Shown: positions 11,561 to 23,971, counted from the stretch's first letter. The stretch is 64,000 nt of DNA from Astragalus membranaceus (GCA_039519185.1 CM076850.1:92439471-92503470); one strand, 5' to 3'. Notes: generated from the letters alone by a model not told the origin. Translations and numbers: made by a program.

Positions 11561-12662
11561 CTATAATCTATAATAATAATACAAAGTAAAATGAGTCTCA
11601 AGGCCAATTATCCTAGTGTCACTCATACAACAATTTGAGAAAATAATAATTAATGCATTTACACAATTAATTTACATTTAATATCCCGTTTTTTTTCACA
11701 ACATTATAAAGATAAATTCCTCTTTTAAAAATATCTGTGATATTTAAAAAAAGTATGATAAAACAAAAAAAAATTCTGAAACCGAATTATAAAAATTCAA
11801 AGAATGTTAATAATTCATTTATAAAAATTTCCCCAACAAAATTTCATTTTAAACTTATTAAAAACTATTACAATATAAAACATAAATTTCTATACCAGTT
11901 TTATAATATTTAATTTTAAATAATACAAAGTAAAATGTTTTTCAAGACCACTAATCCTAGGTTAACTTTACAACAATTTGAGAGAAAAATAATAAATGCT
12001 AGTTCAGTTTTATTTTCTAAAAAAACATTGAATAATAATCAATAGTAATGAAACTCAACTTAAAAGAAATTTCAAAACATTCAAATTTTCGAATCTGGAA
12101 TTTTTTGACGAAAATTACTAATTTTAAATTGGTTCATTTTGGCGCAATTTTCAAATTTCATTTTCAAACAATTTTCATACAACTATCTTATATAAATAGG
12201 CTTTGTTCGTAGGTCAACAAACCATTATACAGTTAGTGCTCTTATCTTTTACACGTCTTCTTTTTTCCTGTAGTTTTTTGGCACATAATGGAATTCAATG
12301 CTGAAATGGCTGTTGATTTTCTATTCTATCATAGAAATGTCAACCGGAATGCACTACATCATTTTAAAACAGGTGTATATCAAATTTTCTAAAATGCTTT
12401 TCTCGACCTTTTTTTTGAGCTAACAAAAAAATCTGAACATTTTGTTGCGATTTTATAACACGACTAGCGTTAGACTTAGTATTAGTTTTTCTACTATATA
12501 GAACATCTATTGTAAAGTAAAATACTAAAGGTATAAAAACTATCGTATTTTGTTAGTTAAAAAAAGAATAATTTACTATTAATATTTGTATGTTATATTT
12601 AAATTTAACAATATCTTTTTTAACATAAATATTTAAATTTAATATATCTTACAATTTCCGTA
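11561..12662. other. AT-rich stretch with two diverged ~340-bp-spaced repeats
   Basis: A unit with AATACAAAGTAAAATG and, further on, CAACAATTTGAGA followed by an A-rich stretch occurs at about 11577 and again at about 11926. No coding content was seen. The start TCTATAATAATAATACAAAG (from 11565) resembles 5' ends of plant Helitrons, but no matching 3' end was proved. Confidence 0.4.
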
Positions 12663-12678
12663 TTTTAAACAATAGGTT

Positions 12679-12816
12679 TTTTTTTGGATAAGCAATGTTA
12701 GTAGGGGTGGGGGAATGTTGGTTTAAGGGGTTTGAACCCTGGATCTCCTTCTTGCACTCTTTTGGTGCACTCCTTCGATATCCCTTAGCTCACCAACTGA
12801 GCTACCTACTTGGAAT
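12679..12816 (-). mobile_element. SINE with 16-bp target-site duplication
   Basis: The 138-bp element on the minus strand has a clear A box (GTAGCTCAGTTGGTGAGC) and B box (GGGTTCAAACCC) and ends in an A-run. It is flanked by perfect 16-bp direct repeats TTTTAAACAATAGGTT at 12663-12678 and 12817-12832. These are the hallmarks of a tRNA-derived SINE inserted by LINE machinery. The intact duplication suggests a fairly recent insertion. Confidence 0.9.
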
Positions 12817-12832
12817 TTTTAAACAATAGGTT

Positions 12833-13275
12833 GATTATATGTATAAGTAATTAATTTCATTTATCACAGAAAAAATCTTGGTCATTTATCAAGAAAAATC
12901 ACATGTCTGAATACAAAGTAAACAGCTATGCTAAGAAAAAAGTCTTTGACTATTTTTTGTGGTTATCGCATTTTAATAAAAACATATTCACTTTAATTTT
13001 TTTATATTTATCGTAAATTATGTCACATACCTCCCAAAATATTTTTTGTGTGTGTCCACGTATATTTGTTTGTGAATTTATATTGTTTGTGTCTATATAT
13101 TCACTTTTAAATGTGCAAGCTATGTGTGTTATTCCAAAAATAGAATTGATATCAGCCGTAAAAGATAAAATAATTTATTTTTAGTACACTAATTTATTCC
13201 ATAAGCATTTATATTAATAATTTCGCCATCATGTTATTCACACAAATTTTTTAACGAAAACATAGTATAGTATGT
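12833..13275. other. AT-rich non-coding stretch
   Basis: Nothing recognisable; short AT-driven frames only. Confidence 0.5.
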
Positions 13276-13345
13276 TATTTAATATAATCTTTATCACTTT
13301 CCTCTTTAATGTGTTATAAGAAGTGTTCGATAAAAATTTATAAAT
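13276..13345 (+). repeat. 70-bp direct repeat, copy 2
   Basis: Identical to 11491-11560, about 1.8 kb away. Confidence 0.85.
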
Positions 13346-13453
13346 AGAATTACAATTTTATTAAATCAAACATAATTGAAATAACATAATATAACTATTT
13401 AACAAACTATTGAGGAATATTTTAATTGAAATTTATATTAACATAGTTTAAAT

Positions 13454-13713
13454 GGTTAAATATGTTTTTGGTCCATATACAAATTGATAATTCTGATTTT
13501 AGTCCTCACATTTTCCTTCTTCAATGTTTTTAGTCCCTCATGACTTTTAATAGCGCTTAGAAGCTCTAATAAAAGGCTTAAAAAGCGCTATTAAAAGTCA
13601 CCAGAGACTAAAAGTATTGACGGGGAATGTAGGAACTAAAAGTGAGTGAAGTTTTTTATAGGCACCAAGTACAAAATTTTCAAATTTTATAGGGAGAAAA
13701 AACTTATATAACC
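13454..13713. mobile_element. MITE-like element, MULE-type TIRs
   Basis: The ends are imperfect inverted repeats (GGTTAAATATGTTTTTGGTC on the left; the right end read inward begins GGTTATATAAGTTTTTTCTC). A palindromic core contains two AGCGCT(T) motifs around 13552 and 13588. The TIR resembles those of the elements at 29562, 36700 and 37337. No clean 9-bp target duplication was found. Confidence 0.55.
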
Positions 13714-14862
13714 CTAATTTCAGACATAAAATTTATCTTATCTCTATACACTGTGTGTAGCACTACGCATGGTAGACCTACATATTATTGACTTTTTTTT
13801 TCTCATTCATATTTCTTATTAGGATTATTTATGTATATGCTTTTTATTGTTGCAACATCCCCCATTTGGCTAATTTCGTTAATTGAAATTAGCGAGAAGT
13901 AATAAGTTAATTGCTAATTTTATGAATTATGTGATTCAATTATGTGAATTGTTGTGTGTTTGACTAGTTAGAAAATAGGTTTTAAGTGAGAATTAGTGTA
14001 AATGGGAGTTTTAGTCTTTTTCTCACCTCATTAATAAACTTCCAGCTGAAACACATAAAAACACAACACAACCACATCCTCCATTAGTTTCAGCAAAATC
14101 AGAACTTAGAACATGGAGAGAGAGGGAGAGTGGCGAGAGTGGAAGGGAAGAAAAAGAGAAGACCAAGCTTCCATCCTTCATGCATGTAAGTGCTCTCTAG
14201 CTCATTCTTCCCCATATTCAATCCTCTATCCATTGATACCATTTTCAGTAGCCGATTCTTCTTCTTTCTTCTCCTATTAATTTCGAAATTGAAGCTAAAA
14301 TTTGACCATTAATGGAGTTTTGAGCGCTCATAGGAACTTTGCATGTTCAATGTGGAACTAAACTAGAGTAGAACTGAAAGTGCATTGTGGATTGGAATTT
14401 GTTGAGAGGAACTTCAGTAGCTAGAGGTGCTGGAATTCGAAATTGGAGTGTTTGAAGTTAGTCTTGGAACGATTACGTGACAATAGGACCAAGAGGAGAC
14501 GATTCAGGGACGTTCTTGTGATTTCGATTGTTCGTGAAACTCGTGATTCTCGGTTTTTTGTGATTTTCATCACGATTGGTGAGTTCTATACTCACTTAGG
14601 GTTTTATTTTCGAAATATTGGTTGCTTGCTCTGTTTTCATTTTTAGTTCATGAGTTTTCAGGTTAAAAACCGTATTTCGAAATTATAGAAAATGCATGTG
14701 TTGATTGTTTGGATTGTTTGATGGTCATGAATGCTTTTTGTACTGGAAATAATGTGTGGTTGAGTTTGGATATCGATCGGAACGGACATTGGAATCGAAC
14801 GGAACCAGAAATTTCATGAAAAATCAATTTTTTGGGCAAGCTGATGAACACGCACGGGCCGT

Positions 14863-16139
14863 TGTTAGGACTTTGGCAAGTGTACCAAATGTCGTCGCAA
14901 GTAATAAAATATCGGTAAGAACCGGTCGATTCCACAGGGATTGCGCGTTGACAACAATAGCAAAATTGTAAATTCTTAGATTGTGGAGATTCGGTAAATT
15001 GAGTGATTGGTAACAGTACACAAACGTGAATTAATAATGCGAGAAAACCGACTAGGGATCGAATCCTCTCACCTCGCCTATCACATGAACCTTAGCCAAT
15101 TCAAGTTAATTATTCAATTTCTAGATTCAATTCACTAATTAAGGTCAAGGGCAATTCCTTGCCTCAAGACCCCTATTACCCTAAGAGTTACCCTAATTCC
15201 TTAGGTGAGTCATGCCAGAGGATAACGCGTTAAGATTAAGAATTTTAATGAATTCACATAAGCTACCACATATTCCTATGATGATTACTAGCATGTGACC
15301 TAACTACCCAATTTCCAGCTACTAATTCATATTCCTATGCAATCACTAGCCTGGATCATCGCAATTATCATATGTAATTGAAAAGCATTAAGAACATAGG
15401 TAATTAGACAAGCAAATCGAATAACAACTGAATTAACTAGAGCAATGGTTCACATGATAGGGTTGGGAGATTCATCTCTCCCTAATCTAAGCAAATTAGT
15501 TACAATCCATCCTAAGAGTGGAAACCAACATAAAATAGAAAACAAACATAAAGGAAGACATTAGAACCTTCAATCCCTTGTTCCCAAGTGGTGAGAAGGC
15601 TCCAAAATCGCACCCTCCAGCTGCTCCAAAGTGTGGCTCCAAATCCCAAAACGAAGTCCTTCAAAAATTGCTGAAACTGCTTTAAAAACCCTAATTTTCA
15701 CGCACCATCGCGACGCGGCCCGTGTCCGTCGCGTCGCGACAAAAGACAGAAGCTTCAGGTCTCGCAAAACTGCTTCAGGTCGCGTCACGAACCCTCCTGG
15801 TCGCGACGCGAAAAATAACAGAAAGTTCTGGCTTGTAAAATTCCTCCAGATCGCGTCGCGAACCCTCCTGGCCGCGACGCGAAAAATAACAGAAAGCAAA
15901 TCCCTCCATTTTGCTGCATTTCCGGGCAAGTGTCTGGTTCGCCGAAAGATGCCACAACCAATTAAGAGGTCTTCAAGTCCCATTTAGCTCCAAAGGTGAA
16001 GGAATTACTTACAATTGAACTTCCTACTACAATTATCTAAAACTGAACTAAATCCCAGATAATGACTGTGATACAATGAAAACCCTGCACAATTGGTCCT
16101 AAAAATGCCTAACTTACATCATATGATTGAGAGTCAACA
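14863..16139 (-). repeat. 3' LTR of the Athila-like element
   Basis: 1277 bp, TG...CA bounded, paired with 22264-23540. It contains a GC-rich array of TCGCGACGCG motifs at about 15705-15890 that stands out from the AT-rich remainder. A 137-codon minus frame crosses this array in both LTRs, but it is a by-product of composition and is not annotated as a gene. Confidence 0.9.
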
Positions 16140-16160
16140 CAACCCCAAACTTAAACTTTT
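16140..16160 (-). other. Polypurine tract of the Athila-like element
   Basis: Read on the minus strand, the sequence entering the 3' LTR is AAAAGTTTAAGTTTGGGGTT, a purine-rich stretch directly before the LTR start, as expected for plus-strand priming. Confidence 0.6.
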
Positions 16161-17398
16161 GCTTGTCCTCAAGCAAACAATCAATTCAGACTGTGGCTGT
16201 TACATATAATACATCAACCTTAAACACATCAGCACATCAACTATCATCATCAATCTAATACAGTGGCAGGACAAATGAATTGGAAATACCGAATCATAAA
16301 CAGGAAGCATTCTCAAGTTTTCTCTGTACGCACATCTCACCAGTGTTTCACTCTTGAGGTGTTTCGGGTATTCACTCAATTCACAGTACCTGCATCATCG
16401 TTTCATAGGCTTGACAGAGTTCTATATCATTCTATACAAATGAAACGCATACACACATTTTGAGGACTTTAAGGGTTATAGCGGGGCTTAGGTAAGGGTG
16501 GATACATTTGGATAAGTAGGTTGCACTTGGAGTTAGGCCTACCTCTCTTTTTGTCAATTTCACGCAATACTCACCCATTTTCCCAAAGCATTTAACAAAA
16601 CAAGAGAAGGAATTTATTTATTTATTTTTCTCTTTTTTTTTGATATGTATATATATATATACATATATACATATTTATTTTTTCTTTCTTTTCTTGTTCC
16701 TTCTCTTGTATACCACCCCAAACTTATATTGTTGCTATTCCACGAGCAACCCCAAACTTAAAAATTTCCCCACTCTCACAGCTTTTGTTACCTAACTCCA
16801 AGTTAAGAATTACTAGGCTATGATTTTCAGAGAAACAGCATACAATTTTTAACAATAGGCTCAGAGGGGCTAGCAGAGGATAAACATTAATTAGGTGTGG
16901 TTTGAAAGGCTCAGGGGTGCCAACAGAAATGCCTCTGTGTATGAAAATCAAATGCAAAAAACAATTAAGCACAATGTCAAGTTCTGCAGACTAATGCAGG
17001 CAAGGAATACACACACAATATATATAAGAACGTGTTTAGGCTCAAACCTCACAGTTGGGATCATAGAGATGGGACTTGAGAGATGCTGCTCACAGATGAT
17101 AAAGAACTTCCGCAACGTTTGTCATGACCCCTGCTATTACTTGATGATAAAACTTGAAGTGCGAGTGTCAAAAGGAAAATGCAAACATGCAACCCCAAAT
17201 GCCACAGATCATCACTATTGAAGCTGCTTTAACAAAACAAAAACAAAGTATAGGGCAGTGGTGCCCCAATATCACAGAGTAAGTTATAATAGTAAGTACA
17301 GACCAACGTGCGAAATAAAGTCAAAATAGGGCAAAATACAACCAACAGCGCAAAATAAAGATGTCTGAGTAAAACAGAAAAATAAATGAGCCTCCTGC
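16161..17398. other. Non-coding 3' region of the Athila-like element
   Basis: No domain was recognised. It includes a TATATATATA-rich microsatellite at about 16640-16670 and several copies of CCCCAAACTT (16140, 16710, 16750). This corresponds to the long non-coding stretch found before the 3' LTR of Athila elements. Confidence 0.5.
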
Positions 17399-18565
17399 TC
17401 AAGGAAATGAAATGTGCTCCTCCAAATACTCATCCCCTGAAAGAAGTGGATCCTGGGGGACCTGCTGCTGCTCTGCATGTGGTACTGATGAAGATGAAGC
17501 GGCGGCTGCTCTGTTCTCGGCCATATACTCCTCAGCAGCACGGTGGACTCTGTATGATGCGAGGTGTGAAGTATCTATGCCCTGCTGCTGCAATGACAGA
17601 GACGACCCGCACCAGCTGGCCATGAGGAGGTCATACTGGAAAGAGGAGTCGGTCTGAAACTGCTCCCGGTAAGATGGGCGTGCTGGCTGCTGTGGTGCTG
17701 GAGGTGCTGGCTGTTGTGGTGCTGCTCCATCTATGGCCCCCTCGGGCTGCTTCAAGATCCATGCTGCTGTGATACCCTCCCTGGGGTCGGTTAGAAGATC
17801 ATCTGGGTACTCCGGGCATCCCTGCTGTCTACATAAAGCATGGATGATAGAACAGTGCCCCAATCTAGCCCTAGGACATCTGGCAATCTCTGCAATACTC
17901 GCTGAAATGGCTCTCCCCAGATTGACCCTCTGGCCTCTCATGATAGCTTGTAGTCCCATGGCTACCTTTGTCTTGACATCAGTGGAGTTGGAGCATGAAA
18001 TGATAGTCTGATTAAAGAAATTGTTCCAGGCCTTAGGAATTGCCTTCAGAGCCATATTGCAAAAGCGGCGGGGAAAGTCTTGACCAGTCGGACCGATAAG
18101 ATGTTTGTCCCATGTCGCTCCTTGACGACACAACTCCCTCAGCAAACCCTCATAATCGTGCTCCCCCTTGCTGTCCCAGGCATCCATCATGGCACAATTA
18201 GCAGTAGTAGGCAGCCCGAGGATACTGTTGATGGTATCAGGAGAGTAGGACACCTCTCTTCCCCTCACCACTGAAACTCTATTGTCTTCATCCCCATAGG
18301 CATTTGCATAAAATTCTCTCACCAGGCTTTGGTTAGCTTGTTTGATCATTGAGTTGAGCGAGAGCCAACCCAATTCTCGGAGAGTGGATGTAATGATGGG
18401 GAATTCTCCCGTGCTGAGGTTGAAGGCCCTTTCTGGATTTATCTTTTTCCCCTTGACCACTTGGTGGTACCTCTCCTCATGTACGGGGGACCTGAATCTA
18501 TCAACCTCAACTGCGGGTTCCCCTCGCCTTTTCTTGGAGGTGCCTGCTTTGCTTTTCTTCATCAT
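17399..18565 (-). CDS. Athila-type accessory ORF (putative plant transposon protein domain)
   Basis: This intact 388-aa frame starts MMKKSKAGTSKKRR, a basic N-terminus. It then has a conserved block (FPIITSTLRELGWLSLNSMI, VREFYANAY, VSYSPDTINSILGLP) that I recognise from the family annotated as 'putative plant transposon protein', often carried by Athila-like retroelements. The C-terminal third is rich in Q, P and A (PAPPAPQQPA). The frame lies between gag-protease and the 3' LTR, where Athila elements carry their extra ORF. Its role is unknown; no envelope-like membrane segment is seen. The open frame in a young element suggests it was intact at insertion. Confidence 0.7.
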   Translation of the reverse strand: MMKKSKAGTSKKRRGEPAVEVDRFRSPVHEERYHQVVKGKKINPERAFNLSTGEFPIITSTLRELGWLSLNSMIKQANQSLVREFYANAYGDEDNRVSVVRGREVSYSPDTINSILGLPTTANCAMMDAWDSKGEHDYEGLLRELCRQGATWDKHLIGPTGQDFPRRFCNMALKAIPKAWNNFFNQTIISCSNSTDVKTKVAMGLQAIMRGQRVNLGRAISASIAEIARCPRARLGHCSIIHALCRQQGCPEYPDDLLTDPREGITAAWILKQPEGAIDGAAPQQPAPPAPQQPARPSYREQFQTDSSFQYDLLMASWCGSSLSLQQQGIDTSHLASYRVHRAAEEYMAENRAAAASSSSVPHAEQQQVPQDPLLSGDEYLEEHISFP

Positions 18566-19632
18566 TTCTGCTTACCTGTAATGTCCTGTAAAATTTAAAA
18601 CAAAAAGAATCCAGCACCAATCGTTAGTTCTCGGTGGGTCCCTGGTGTGGGCCCCACTCACAGCAGAGAATCCAACAAAAACAGACAATAACATCTTCTC
18701 AGCACTAATCAACTACCCTAAGGTTCAATGATCATTGACAAAATTAAAGCACCGGCTAGCAACCAAAACAGAATTCACTTTGACATTTTCACAAACAGCT
18801 TGGCTACACAAAAATTTCATTCAAGCATTTTATCGAACACCATGTGTATGCCCAAAATCCACTTAATTTCTACCCCCAATTCAATCATTCTCTCTCCCAC
18901 ATTAGCAATAAGCAACAATCATGCAACACCATATCATAGGGAACAATCCTACTCTTCTAATTTGACTTCGAATCCTCACACTTCCTACCCAAAAATCACC
19001 CCAACAACCATCAAAAACACTCAAAATATTATACTCTAATTAAAGAATAAGGTTAAGATTGATACCTGGAGATGTTGATGGTGAGGAATTCGTGCAAGGT
19101 AGCAAGAATTCACAATCAAATGTGATCAAAAACCGTAATGGGGAGGGGAATTCGTAGTGTGCACTAAAGAGGGAAAATAGAGAAGTTGAAAAAGTTTTTG
19201 TATTTGTGTTCGGACTGCTCAGTTTTACACTAAAAAGGCTCCAATCGCGACGCGGCCCGTGTGTCTCGCGTCGCGAGATTACACAGAACCGTTACAGCTT
19301 CCAAAATTTTGAAGCATCGCGACGCGACACGCCTCTCTCGTGACGCGAGAAATGGCAGAAACATTTTTCTTGGCAAATTTTCAACCAATCGCGACGCGAC
19401 AGAACAGGTTCGCGACGCGAAATAGACCAGAACATTTTTCTTCGAAATTACTTCGATTTCGCGACATGAACTTGACTGAACACAAAAAGTTTTCTTCTCA
19501 TGCCTAAGGCTAACAGCAAAATAAAGTAAATTAAAGACTGGAATTGAAATTGAATTAAAGACTTGGTACCTCAGTGGGTTGCCTCCCACTCCGCTTCTTT
19601 AACGTAACTAGCTTGACGGCTCAGAAGATATC
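18566..19632. other. Non-coding stretch where polymerase would be expected
   Basis: Between the protease end and the accessory ORF there is about 1 kb with no RT, RNase H or integrase motif on either strand. At about 19240-19460 it holds a GC-rich cluster of TCGCGACGCG-type motifs like that in the LTRs. Confidence 0.65.
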
Positions 19633-22127
19633 TCACATTGGCCCCGGTGGAGCCTTTTGCTCTTCAAGTGCCCCATTCACAGCTCCTTCCAATTTTTCTC
19701 CATTGAAATTCCAGCTAGGCTCACCCACCACTTCTTTTAGATCTACCCACTCGCTAGATGACTTATCTGGTGGCGAGTGAATTTGCATTCTGTTTTTGTC
19801 TTTTATCTGGGGTTCCTCAACCCTATAGCACCCTTCCTTTTTCTCATCCTTTCCTGCTGCCTTGATCACTTTTAGGGTCACCTCTTCATCTTGCACTCTC
19901 AGCTTCACAGTCCCATCTGCCACATCTATGACAGCTCTACTGGTGGCTAGGAAAGGTCTTCCCAAGATGAAGGGGATGTCATTTTCCCCATCCATTGAAC
20001 TCTTGACCTCAGTATCACCATCCAACTGCAGAATCACAAAATCTACCGGGAAGAGGAATTTTCCCACCTTTACCAGGACATCCTCCACAATACCATACGG
20101 ATACCTTATTGACATATCAGCCAGTTGCAAGGTCATGTGGGTCGATTTGACTTCACCTCCCCCAAGCTTTTCCACATTCCCAAGGGCATTAGGTTTATGC
20201 TTGCCCCCAAGTCACAGAGGGCCTTATCTATATTCACATCACCAATTGCACAGGGAATGGTGAAGCTTCCTGGATCCTTCAGCTTAGGGGGAATTTTGTT
20301 TTGAATGATAGCACTGCACTCCTCTGTTAACGCAACTGTTTCATTCTCCCTTAACTTTTTCTTTTTGGTCAATAGCTGTTTCATGAACTTCGCATAGACC
20401 GGCATTTTTTCCAGGGCGTCAGCAAAAGGTATATTGATCTGGAGGCTTCTGAACACCTCCATGAACTTGGAGAACTGCTCATCCTTCTGATTTTTCTTGC
20501 TTACCTGAGGATAGGGCAATTTCATATACGATGGGGTTTCTTGGGGTTCCACTTTAGGGTTGTCTTTCCCCGCTCCCTCACTCTCTTCATTTGCTTTCTT
20601 TTCCCGGGGCTTGGTTACTTCAGACGGTTCCAACTCCTTACCACTTCTCAGAGAGATGGCATTGCAATTCTCCTTCCTCGGGTTGTCCACAGTGTTGGCA
20701 GGGAAGCCGCTTTTGGATGTCTCCGAAAGTTGCTTCGATAATTGACCAATTTGTACTTCCAAATTTTTCATTGATGCGTCATGGTTTTTCTCCATGTTTT
20801 TCATTACCTGCTCTTGAGCTTGGAAGGTATTTTTAGTCATCTGCATAAACTGTGTCAATGCATCCTCTATCCGAGAAGGTGGTTTCTGTTGTTGATTGGC
20901 AGGTGCCTGAGACTGTTGTTGGTTGGAACTCGTGCCTTCATTGTTATTCTTCCAAGAAAAATTGGGATGATTCTTCCACCCTGGATTATAGGTGTTAGAA
21001 AATGGATTCCCGCCTTGTCTTTGGAAGTTTCCCATATAGTTGGCTTGTTCCAATGCTTCTCCATAAGCTGCACAATCACCTTCGTGGGATTCCCTACCAC
21101 AATAATTGCACCCACCTGCTTGCACTGCTTGTACTGTTGCTGGAGCTTTGGAACCTACTTCACATGCTGCCGCTAATTGCTTAGTGAGAGCCTCGATTTG
21201 CATGGTCATGAGTTTCTGTTGGGCTAACACCGCGCTGTTTGAATCAAGCTCTAGCACACCTTTCTTTTTGTCAGCCCCCCTATCATTTTGGATCCTGTAC
21301 TCATTGGAAGCCATGTCTTCAACCAACTGCTTGGCTTCTTCCCAAGTCTTGGTACCTAGGGATCCTCCAGCTGAGGCGTCCAACATCATTCTTGTTTGTG
21401 GTCTCAGCCCATGGCAAAAGGTCTGTAATTGGAGGAAATCTTCTATGCCATGGCCAGGACATTTCTTGAGTAGTAGTTTGAATCGCTCCCAAGAATCATA
21501 CAACGATTCGGACTCTCCCTGTGTAAAATTGGAAATATCAGCTCTTTTCCTTATGAATTTGGAGATTGGAAAGAACCTCTCCAAGAACTTGTTCTCAAGG
21601 TCATTCCAAGTGTTGACTGTTCCTGGGAGAGTGTTCAACCAATCTTTCGCCCTCCCTGTGAGAGTGAAAGGGAACAGCCGTACCTTCTTTGCACTATCGG
21701 TTACTCCCTCCGGGTGTGTTGTCCCACATATTTCGTAGAATTGGAACAAGTGCTGATTTGGGTCTTCGGCATCCGACCCAGAGAATTGCTCTGATTTCAA
21801 AGCTGTGAGCACGGAGGATTTGATATCAAACTGTGCCACGCCCACTGGTTGAAATGCTAATGCTTGGGCACCTTGATTTCTTCGCCCGAAATCACCTAGA
21901 GTACGTCGGGGTGGAGGTGGAGGATCAGCCATCTCTTCCTCCTCACTCGAAAACTCTTCCGGTACCGCGGTAGAAGTTAATTGTACCTGTGACAATTCCC
22001 TTGCTTGCTGCTTGTTGAGCTTAGCCTTTCTTCGATTTGCCTTTGCTAGTTTTTCAATTTCCGGGTCAAACAAGAGTTCTTGTGGACCCTTGCTCCGCAT
22101 GCACAAATCTCTGAAACACTGAAGCAA
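19633..22127 (-). pseudogene. Athila-like gag-protease, one frameshift
   Basis: The frame from 22127 (664 aa) contains an acidic leader, the retrotransposon gag domain (LFPFTLTGRAKDWLNTLP, FLERFFPISK, ESLYDSWERFKLLLKKCPGH), a zinc-finger-like CNYCGRESHEGDC, a Q-rich stretch, and the protease motif CDLGASINLMPLGMWKSLG. It is then lost. The protease continues in another frame from 20175 (THMTLQLADMSIRYPYGIVE, FILGRPFLATSRAVID). The break falls in a G-run at about 20158-20165, consistent with a one- or two-base loss. Without this shift the polyprotein would be continuous. No RT follows. Confidence 0.85.
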
Positions 22128-22239
22128 ACATCAACAAATTCAAGGAACCAACAAGTAGCAAAATTAAGTAACAAACAAACAATCAAAAACTAAGAATCTA
22201 GAATCAACTCGTTTGCCTTGTCGACAACAAAGTCAACAA

Positions 22240-22257
22240 TCCCCGGCAACGGCGCCA
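22240..22257 (-). other. Primer-binding site (Athila type)
   Basis: The minus strand reads TGGCGCCGTTGCCGGGGA, six bases inside the 5' LTR. This is the well-known plant retrotransposon primer-binding site assigned to tRNA-Asp in Athila elements. Confidence 0.85.
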
Positions 22258-22263
22258 AAAACT

Positions 22264-23540
22264 TGTTAGGACTTTGGCAAGTGTACCAAATGTCGTCGCA
22301 AGTAATAAAATATCGGCAAGAACCGGTCGATTCCACAGGGATTGCGCGTTGACAACAATAGCAAAATTGTAAATTCTTAGATTGTGGAGATTCGGTAAAT
22401 TAAGTGATTGGTAACAGTACACAAACGTGAATTAATAATGCGAGAAAACCGACTAGGGATCGAATCCTCTCACCTCGCCTATCACATGAACCTTAGCCAA
22501 TTCAAGTTAATTATTCAATTTCTAGATTCAATTCACTAATTAAGGTCAAGGGCAATTCCTTGCCTCAAGACCCCTATTACCCTAAGAGTTACCCTAATTC
22601 CTTAGGTGAGTCATGCCAGAGGGTAACGCGTTAAGATTAAGAATTTTAATGAATTCACATAAGCTACCACATATTCCTATGATGATTACTAGCATGTGAC
22701 CTAACTACCCAATTTCCAGCTACTAATTCATATTCCTATGCAATCACTAGCCTGGATCATCGCAATTATCATATGTAATTGAAAAGCATTAAGAACATAG
22801 GTAATTAGACAAGCAAATCGAATAACAACTGAATTAACTAGAGCAATGGTTCACATGATAGGGTTGGGAGATTCATCTCTCCCTAATCTAAGCAAATTAG
22901 TTACAATCCATCCTAAGAGTGGAAACCAACATAAAATAGAAAACAAACATAAAGGAAGACATTAGAACCTTCAATCCCTTGTTCCCAAGTGGTGAGAAGG
23001 CTCCAAAATCGCACCCTCCAGCTGCTCCAAAGTGTGGCTCCAAATCCCAAAACGAAGTCCTTCAAAAATTGCTGAAACTGCTTTAAAAACCCTAATTTTC
23101 ACGCACCATCGCGACGCGGCCCGTGTCCGTCGCGTCGCGACAAAAGACAGAAGCTTCAGGTCTCGCAAAACTGCTTCAGGTCGCGTCGCGAACCCTCCTG
23201 GTCGCGACGCGAAAAATAACAGAAAGTTCTGGCGTGTAAAATTCCTCCAGATCGCGTCGCGAACCCTCCTGGCCGCGACGCGAAAAATAACAGAAAGCAA
23301 ATCCCTCCATTTTGCTGCATTTCCGGGCAAGTGTCTGGTTCGCCGAAAGATGCCACAACCAATTAAGAGGTCTTCAAGTCCCATTTAGCTCCAAAGGTGA
23401 AGGAATTACTTACAATTGAACTTCCTACTACAATTATCTAAAACTGAACTAAATCCCAGATAATTACTGTGATACAATGAAAACCCTGCACAATTGGTCC
23501 TAAAAATGCCTAACTTACATCATATGATTGAGAGTCAACA
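22264..23540 (-). repeat. 5' LTR of the Athila-like element
   Basis: 1277 bp, near-identical to 14863-16139. The differences I see include G/A at 22387, T/G in GGCGTGTAAA near 23233, and T/G in GATAATTACTG near 23465. Confidence 0.9.
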
Positions 23541-23971
23541 ACCGTGTGCCCCGGCGCACGGGTCGTGCGTGACCTTCTGTCTTGTGTGCGCAAATATTTC
23601 AAAACACGCACGGGTCGTGCGCCTTGACGCACGGACCGTGCGTCCACCTCTGTTTCCCTTTTTCAAACTATGTTTTAAGTCATTCCAATTTGTTCCAAGT
23701 CCATTCTAATCCCTTCCCCAACCCTAGGTATTGATAAATAGACCGTAATTCGTGGAAAACACGTGGGTATGATTGATGTGAGGCGGATTTCCCATGTTAT
23801 GTTATTGAACGAGGTTAAGATTATGTGATGACTCAATTCATCGAAATGAAAGATGTTTTATGTTACGAATTATCGAGTGAGAACATAATAAAGATATTAA
23901 TAAAACACTATGGGGATGAAGAATGATGACTCATCATCTTATGTATATTTTCGCTCAGTTTACAACCGAAA

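Larger units (their letters stand above)
14863..23540 (-). mobile_element. Athila-like Ty3/gypsy element without polymerase
   Basis: Two 1277-bp LTRs bracket the element (14863-16139 and 22264-23540), each TGTTAGGAC...GTCAACA. By eye I find about six substitutions and no length difference, so the insertion is young. The flanks GCCGT and ACCGT are a 5-bp duplication with one difference. In minus orientation: 5' LTR, PBS at 22257-22240, gag-protease (22127-19633), a non-coding stretch, an accessory ORF (18565-17399), polypurine tract, 3' LTR. Reverse transcriptase, RNase H and integrase are absent, so it must have moved with borrowed enzymes. Confidence 0.85.

Noticed and set aside
15570..15987. 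137-aa and 118-aa frames repeated in both Athila LTRs
   Set aside because: They arise from the GC-rich motif array; no start context or domain, and both strands are open at once.
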